Origin: Thiorhodococcus drewsii AZ1
GTDB taxonomy: Bacteria > Pseudomonadota > Gammaproteobacteria > Chromatiales > Chromatiaceae
Assembly (NCBI RefSeq): GCF_000224065.1
Contig: NZ_AFWT01000047.1
Coordinates: 1-37,647, forward strand
Length of the DNA: 37,647 nt
Direction: 5' to 3'
Shown: positions 33,961 to 37,647 of the stretch, piece by piece
How positions within the stretch are numbered: position 1 is the stretch's first letter
How the letters are laid out: every line of letters begins with the position of its first letter
The notes under the pieces: model-generated
Database searches by the model: none
What the model saw: the letters and a program-made list of their open reading frames with translations, nothing else
What the model was told of the DNA's origin: nothing
Program-made: the position numbers and the translations under genes

Positions 33961-34836
33961 ATGTTTCGCGGCAGCATCGTTGCGCTTATAACGCCTATGC
34001 ACCCGGATGGAGGTGTCGATGACGCGTGCCTGAAACGTCTCGTCGATTTCCACATTGCGGAAGGGACCGCCGCGATCGTCGCCGTTGGTACGACCGGCGA
34101 GTCGGCGACCCTGGATGAAGAGGAGCATTGCTCCGTCATCGCCCGCACGGTTGAGTTCGCCGCCGGTCGCGTTCCGGTCATTGCCGGAACCGGGGCCAAT
34201 TCGACCACCGAGGCCATCACCCTGACGCGTTGCGCCAAGGAGGCCGGGGCCGATGCCGCGCTCTTGGTTACCCCCTATTACAACAAGCCCACGCAGGAAG
34301 GACTCTATCTGCATCACAAGGCTGTGGCCGAGGCCGTGGACATTCCGCAGATTCTCTACAATGTCCCGGGTCGTACCGCCTGCGATATGCAGCCCGAAAC
34401 GGTCATTCTGCTGTCTCGGGTCGACAATATCATCGGGGTCAAGGAGGCCTCGGGCGATCTGGCTCGGGTGGCGCGTCTGCGCGAGGGGTGCGGCGATGGT
34501 TTCGCCCTCTACAGCGGCGACGATGCGACCGGCTGCGAGTTCATCTTGCAGGGCGGCGACGGGGTTATCTCGGTGACCGCGAATGTCGCGCCACGCAAGA
34601 TGCAGGCGATGTGCGAGGCGGCACTTGCTGGCGATCGCGCTGGAGCCGAGCAGGTCAATCGGGATCTGGATCCACTGCATCATGAACTCTTCGTACAATC
34701 CAATCCCATTCCCGTCAAATGGGCCGCCGCCGAGATGGGGCTCTGTCCGAGCGGCATCCGTCTGCCCTTGACCTGGCTTTCCGAGGAATACCATGCCCGT
34801 GTCCGCCATGCGATGGAGCGGGCGGGCCTCTGTTGA
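33961..34836 (+). CDS. dapA: 4-hydroxy-tetrahydrodipicolinate synthase
   Basis: 291 residues, normal length. Thr44-Thr45 (GTTGESATL), the Tyr in ILYNVPGRT and the Schiff-base Lys near residue 161 (GVKEASGD) make the active site. It condenses pyruvate with aspartate semialdehyde in the first committed step to diaminopimelate and lysine. bamC follows 30 bp downstream, the dapA-bamC (nlpB) order known from E. coli and Pseudomonas. Confidence 0.97.
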   Translation: MFRGSIVALITPMHPDGGVDDACLKRLVDFHIAEGTAAIVAVGTTGESATLDEEEHCSVIARTVEFAAGRVPVIAGTGANSTTEAITLTRCAKEAGADAALLVTPYYNKPTQEGLYLHHKAVAEAVDIPQILYNVPGRTACDMQPETVILLSRVDNIIGVKEASGDLARVARLREGCGDGFALYSGDDATGCEFILQGGDGVISVTANVAPRKMQAMCEAALAGDRAGAEQVNRDLDPLHHELFVQSNPIPVKWAAAEMGLCPSGIRLPLTWLSEEYHARVRHAMERAGLC

Positions 34837-34866
34837 GGCCGCCCCTTCGATCGGGAGCTTTCCAGA

Positions 34867-36072
34867 ATGATCAATTCGAATGAGAGGTCCCTTGCCGTGA
34901 GGCCCGATTCAAGATTCGTTGGTGCGCTGGCCATTCTCTTTTTGGTGTCGCTGTTCCAGGGGTGCTCGACCGGCCTCAAAGATGCGGTTCCCGATCAGCG
35001 TCTCGTCTATAAGAAGCAGCGCGAGGCCACAGAGAATCTTGAAGTTCCTCCGGACCTCACGTCCGGCACCTTCGATGACGCACTGGATATCCCCGGCAGC
35101 GCGGGCGCGCCGACCACCTTCTCGGAATATGCAGGTGGTCGCGCGCACCGCCGTCAGGTCGCTTCCAGCGGCGACGTGCTGCCGACGACTCAGAACGTCG
35201 AGCTGGAGCGTAGCGGCAACGAACGTTGGCTTCAGGTTCAGGGTTCGCCGGGACAGGTCTGGCCGCAGGTCGTCGCCTTCTGGCGTAAGCAGGGCATTCT
35301 GCTGGTCGAGCAGGATCCGGCGGTCGGCATCATGCGCACCGACTGGCTCGATAACCGCGCCGAAATCCGCAAGGATTTCATCACCCGCATGATGAGCAAG
35401 GTGGTCGAGGGGGTCTATTCGACCTCGACCCGCGACCAGTACAGCCTACGCATCGAAGAAGGGACCAAACCGGGAACCACCGATATCCATCTCTCGCATC
35501 GCGGAATGTCCGAGAAGCTGGTGACCGACGCTATCGGCGATGGCAGCCGCACCATTTGGGAACCGAGCGGAACCGACACCGAGAAGGAGGCCGAGATGCT
35601 GCGGCGTCTGATGGTCTTCCTGGGCGCGCCTCAGAGCGCGGCGTCCAAGGTGTCCTCGTCGGGACCGGCATCCCAGCCGTCCCTGGCTCGCTTGGCTAAC
35701 GAGGGTGGGTTGCCCGTGCTCATCGTTTCTCAAGAGTTCCGTCGTGCCTGGCGTCTGACCGGAACGGCGCTCGATCGAGCCGGCTTCGCGGTCGAGGATC
35801 GCGATCAGACGGGCGGCCTCTATTACGTCCGTTACGGTGGAGAAGATGCCGCTGCGCCGATGGTCGGTGAGGAAGACAAGCCCGGTTTCTTCTCTCGCAT
35901 GGCCTTCTGGCGCAAAAAAGACAAGGGCCTCGACGAGGTGCGTCAATATCAGATCAAGGTCGCGGGCAATGACAGCGAGTCGCATGTGACCGTGCTCGAC
36001 GACAAGGGCAAGCCGGCCAACTCCGAGGCCGCGAGTCGCATTCTGACGCTGCTTCAGCCACGGCTGCGCTGA
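34867..36072 (+). CDS. bamC: Outer membrane assembly lipoprotein BamC
   Basis: 401 residues. A lipoprotein signal peptide is present: a basic N-terminus, then FVGALAILFLVSLFQGC, with the lipidated Cys near residue 33. The following unstructured segment, VPDQRLVYKKQREATENLEVPPDLT, is the region that binds BamD in E. coli. Two helix-grip domains follow, separated by an Ser/Ala-rich linker around residues 255-275. An in-frame GTG 12 codons after the start could be an alternative. The protein belongs to the Bam complex that inserts beta-barrels into the outer membrane. It is longer than the E. coli protein (344). Confidence 0.93.
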   Translation: MINSNERSLAVRPDSRFVGALAILFLVSLFQGCSTGLKDAVPDQRLVYKKQREATENLEVPPDLTSGTFDDALDIPGSAGAPTTFSEYAGGRAHRRQVASSGDVLPTTQNVELERSGNERWLQVQGSPGQVWPQVVAFWRKQGILLVEQDPAVGIMRTDWLDNRAEIRKDFITRMMSKVVEGVYSTSTRDQYSLRIEEGTKPGTTDIHLSHRGMSEKLVTDAIGDGSRTIWEPSGTDTEKEAEMLRRLMVFLGAPQSAASKVSSSGPASQPSLARLANEGGLPVLIVSQEFRRAWRLTGTALDRAGFAVEDRDQTGGLYYVRYGGEDAAAPMVGEEDKPGFFSRMAFWRKKDKGLDEVRQYQIKVAGNDSESHVTVLDDKGKPANSEAASRILTLLQPRLR

Positions 36073-36159
36073 TTCCCTGCGGAGCCGTGTCGGTCGGGCG
36101 CGGCTCCCCATCCTCCGAGGCGTGAGGAACCCTCCAACCCACACGGAGTTCCACTGCGA

Positions 36160-36912
36160 ATGCCGCTCTCCTCCGAATTCTCGCCGGTTATCGCCCAGCA
36201 GTTGATGCACCGCTCGATCCGGGCCTTCACGTCAGAGTCCATCCCCTCCAGAACGCTCGACCTTCTGATCCAGGCCGGTCAGTCGGCGGCCTCGTCCAAT
36301 TTCATTCAGGCCTATTCGGTGATTCGGGTAACCCGACCCGAGACGCGTTCTGCCGTGGCGACGCTCGCCGGTGGACAGCACTGGATCGAGCGGGCGGCCG
36401 AGTTCCTGGTTTTTTGCGCCGATCTCAGACGCGCGGACGCCGCCTGTCGAGCCCATGAATTGGGTGAAATCGAGGGCTATTCCGAGCATGGTCTGACGGC
36501 GGTCATCGATACCGCGCTCATGGCCCAGAATCTTCTGCTCGCCGCCGAGTCCCTGGGGTTGGGCGGCGTCTTCATCGGGGCCATCCGCAACGATCCGGCG
36601 CGGGTCGCCGAATTGCTGGAGTTGCCCGAATTGGTCACGCCGCTGTTCGGTCTCTGTCTCGGTTGGCCGGCAGACGACCCGCAGGTCAAGCCGCGTCTAC
36701 CGTACGAAGTGGTGCTTCACCAGGACGTCTATCGGGATCCATCCCCTCGAACACTGGCCGACTACGACGCACGGATGGCCGACTATTATGCCGCGCGCTC
36801 GACCAATCGCCGATCGGGTGACTGGTCCAGCACCACCGCCGGAGCCCTTCAGGGCAAGAAGCGCGAGGGACTGCTGGAGTTCATGCGGCTGCGTGGATTC
36901 TTTCGGTGCTGA
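36160..36912 (+). CDS. nfsA: Oxygen-insensitive NADPH nitroreductase, NfsA-like
   Basis: 250 residues. Flavin-binding signatures of the NfsA/FRP branch are visible: MHRSIRAFTSESI near the N-terminus, QSAASSNFIQAYSVIRV, and GLGGVFIGAIRNDP, then LFGLCLGWPADDP. The C-terminus includes RSGDWSSTTAGALQGKKREGLLEFMRLRGF, the usual NfsA ending. The family reduces nitroaromatics and quinones with NADPH and FMN in the cytoplasm. The physiological substrate cannot be read from the sequence. It follows bamC by 87 bp. Confidence 0.88.
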   Translation: MPLSSEFSPVIAQQLMHRSIRAFTSESIPSRTLDLLIQAGQSAASSNFIQAYSVIRVTRPETRSAVATLAGGQHWIERAAEFLVFCADLRRADAACRAHELGEIEGYSEHGLTAVIDTALMAQNLLLAAESLGLGGVFIGAIRNDPARVAELLELPELVTPLFGLCLGWPADDPQVKPRLPYEVVLHQDVYRDPSPRTLADYDARMADYYAARSTNRRSGDWSSTTAGALQGKKREGLLEFMRLRGFFRC

Positions 36913-36915
36913 TTT

Positions 36916-37531
36916 CGATATCTAGAGTTCAAACCCCCGCCTTTCAGGCGGGCAGATTTCATCTTCAGCCCTCTCGCTGCTACGGTTGATCCTGGCCCCT
37001 GGAGCAACGAGCGGAGAGAGGATGGATTATCGCTACGGTAGCCACACGGTTTTCCGGATTGAGTACCACTTTGTCCGGGTTACCAAGTATCGCTACAAAG
37101 TGCTGAGAGGGGACGTAGGGGAGAGGGTTCGCGAATTGGTGCGACAGACCTGCGATGCATTCGAGATCCGAATCCTCAAGGGTGTCGTGAGTGCGGACCA
37201 TATCCACATACTCGTCTCCGCTCCGCCGGAGATGGCGCCGAGCGAGATCATGCGCAGGATCAAGGGGCGAACGGCCAGCAAGCTCTTCGAGGAATTTCCG
37301 GCGCTGAAGAAGCGCTACTGGGGGCGGCACTTTTGGGCGCGTGGATACTTTTGTGCCACCGTTGGCGAGCTGAGCGAGGAGATGATAAAACAGTACCTGG
37401 AGCATCATTTTGAGCCGGACCCAGCGGCTGAATTTCGAGTGGAGCCCTAGACGCGTCGTTCAGTCGACGCGTATCCGGACTTTCAGTCCGTTACTCAAAC
37501 CCACCGGCTTTTAGCCGGTGGTTGTTTAGTT
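36916..37531 (+). mobile_element. IS200-type insertion sequence, complete copy
   Basis: A unit of about 616 bp beginning near CGATATCTAG. The left-end hairpin CCCGCC-TTTCA-GGCGGG (about 36935-36952) and the right-end hairpin CCACCGGC-TTTTA-GCCGGTGG (about 37501-37521) flank a single tnpA. There are no inverted terminal repeats, as expected for IS200/IS605 single-strand transposition. No tnpB is present. A second copy follows directly. Confidence 0.8.
37022..37450 (+). CDS. tnpA: IS200/IS605-family TnpA (Y1 HUH transposase)
   Basis: 142 residues from ATG 37022, with GAGAGAGG just upstream. The HUH motif is His60-Ile-His62 (DHIHILVSAPP) and the catalytic Tyr125 lies in IKQYLEHHFEP. APSEIMRRIKGRTASKLFEEFP and YWGRHFWARGYFC are standard for the family. 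The enzyme cuts and joins single-stranded DNA at the hairpin ends of the element. The frame is intact, so the copy may be active. Confidence 0.93.
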   Translation: MDYRYGSHTVFRIEYHFVRVTKYRYKVLRGDVGERVRELVRQTCDAFEIRILKGVVSADHIHILVSAPPEMAPSEIMRRIKGRTASKLFEEFPALKKRYWGRHFWARGYFCATVGELSEEMIKQYLEHHFEPDPAAEFRVEP

Positions 37532-37647
37532 CGATATCTAGGGTTCAAACCCCCGCCTTTCAGGCGGGCAGATTTCATCTTCAGCCCTCTCGCTGCTACG
37601 GTTGATCCTGGCCCCTGGACGCAACGAGCGGAGAGAGGATGGATTAT
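37532..37647 (+). mobile_element. Second IS200-type copy, left end only (runs off window)
   Basis: Repeats 36916-37030 with only two or three differences: G for A at the end of the first block, and one inserted base before CAACGAG. It includes the left-end hairpin and the first nine bases of tnpA (ATG at 37639, then GAT TAT). Confidence 0.85.

Overview
The window looks like a GC-rich gammaproteobacterial chromosome. The order smpB/ssrA - tpiA - secG - tRNA-Leu - nuoA to nuoN - dapA - bamC - nfsA, with separate nuoC and nuoD genes, is typical of Gammaproteobacteria. A purple sulfur or related Chromatiales bacterium would fit, but that placement is an inference; no photosynthesis or sulfur genes are present to confirm it.

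Left edge (1-3238): mobile-element debris, namely the 3' end of an ISAzo13-type transposase and a frameshifted IS630 transposase tail. These are followed by a large DUF4214 protein without a signal peptide.

Genomic island (about 3239-16159): a roughly 12.9 kb integrative element inserted just downstream of the tmRNA gene ssrA. It is bounded by 42-bp direct repeats that differ at one base. Each repeat contains the ssrA terminator hairpin, so the gene keeps its terminator. The ssrA-proximal end carries a P4/DUF4102-type tyrosine integrase with a one-base frameshift. A leftward operon follows, with an AlpA regulator, a ribbon-helix-helix-like protein, a DUF927 ATPase and several unknown proteins, ending at a clear terminator. 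This layout resembles a P4-like satellite or integrative island. Beyond the terminator, in the opposite direction and in visibly more AT-rich DNA, lies the most interesting part: three integron gene cassettes, each ending in a recognisable attC site. They are preceded by an attI-like site whose 9-bp boxes are phased at exactly 25 bp. No integron integrase is visible in the window. At the distal end is a coiled-coil/HTH protein with a 13-bp inverted-repeat operator and extra copies of the box inside its own gene, plus a small zinc-finger-like HGGxSTG protein.

Core region (16176-36912): ssrA and smpB are the trans-translation pair. Then come tpiA (glycolysis), secG (Sec translocon), a tRNA-Leu(GAG) with a strong terminator, and the complete 14-subunit NADH:quinone oxidoreductase operon nuoA-N. 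Next are dapA (lysine/diaminopimelate synthesis), bamC (outer-membrane assembly lipoprotein) and an NfsA-like nitroreductase. These genes look intact.

Right edge (36913-37647): two IS200-type elements in direct tandem, with a repeat period of about 616 bp. The first is complete; the second runs off the window just after its start codon.
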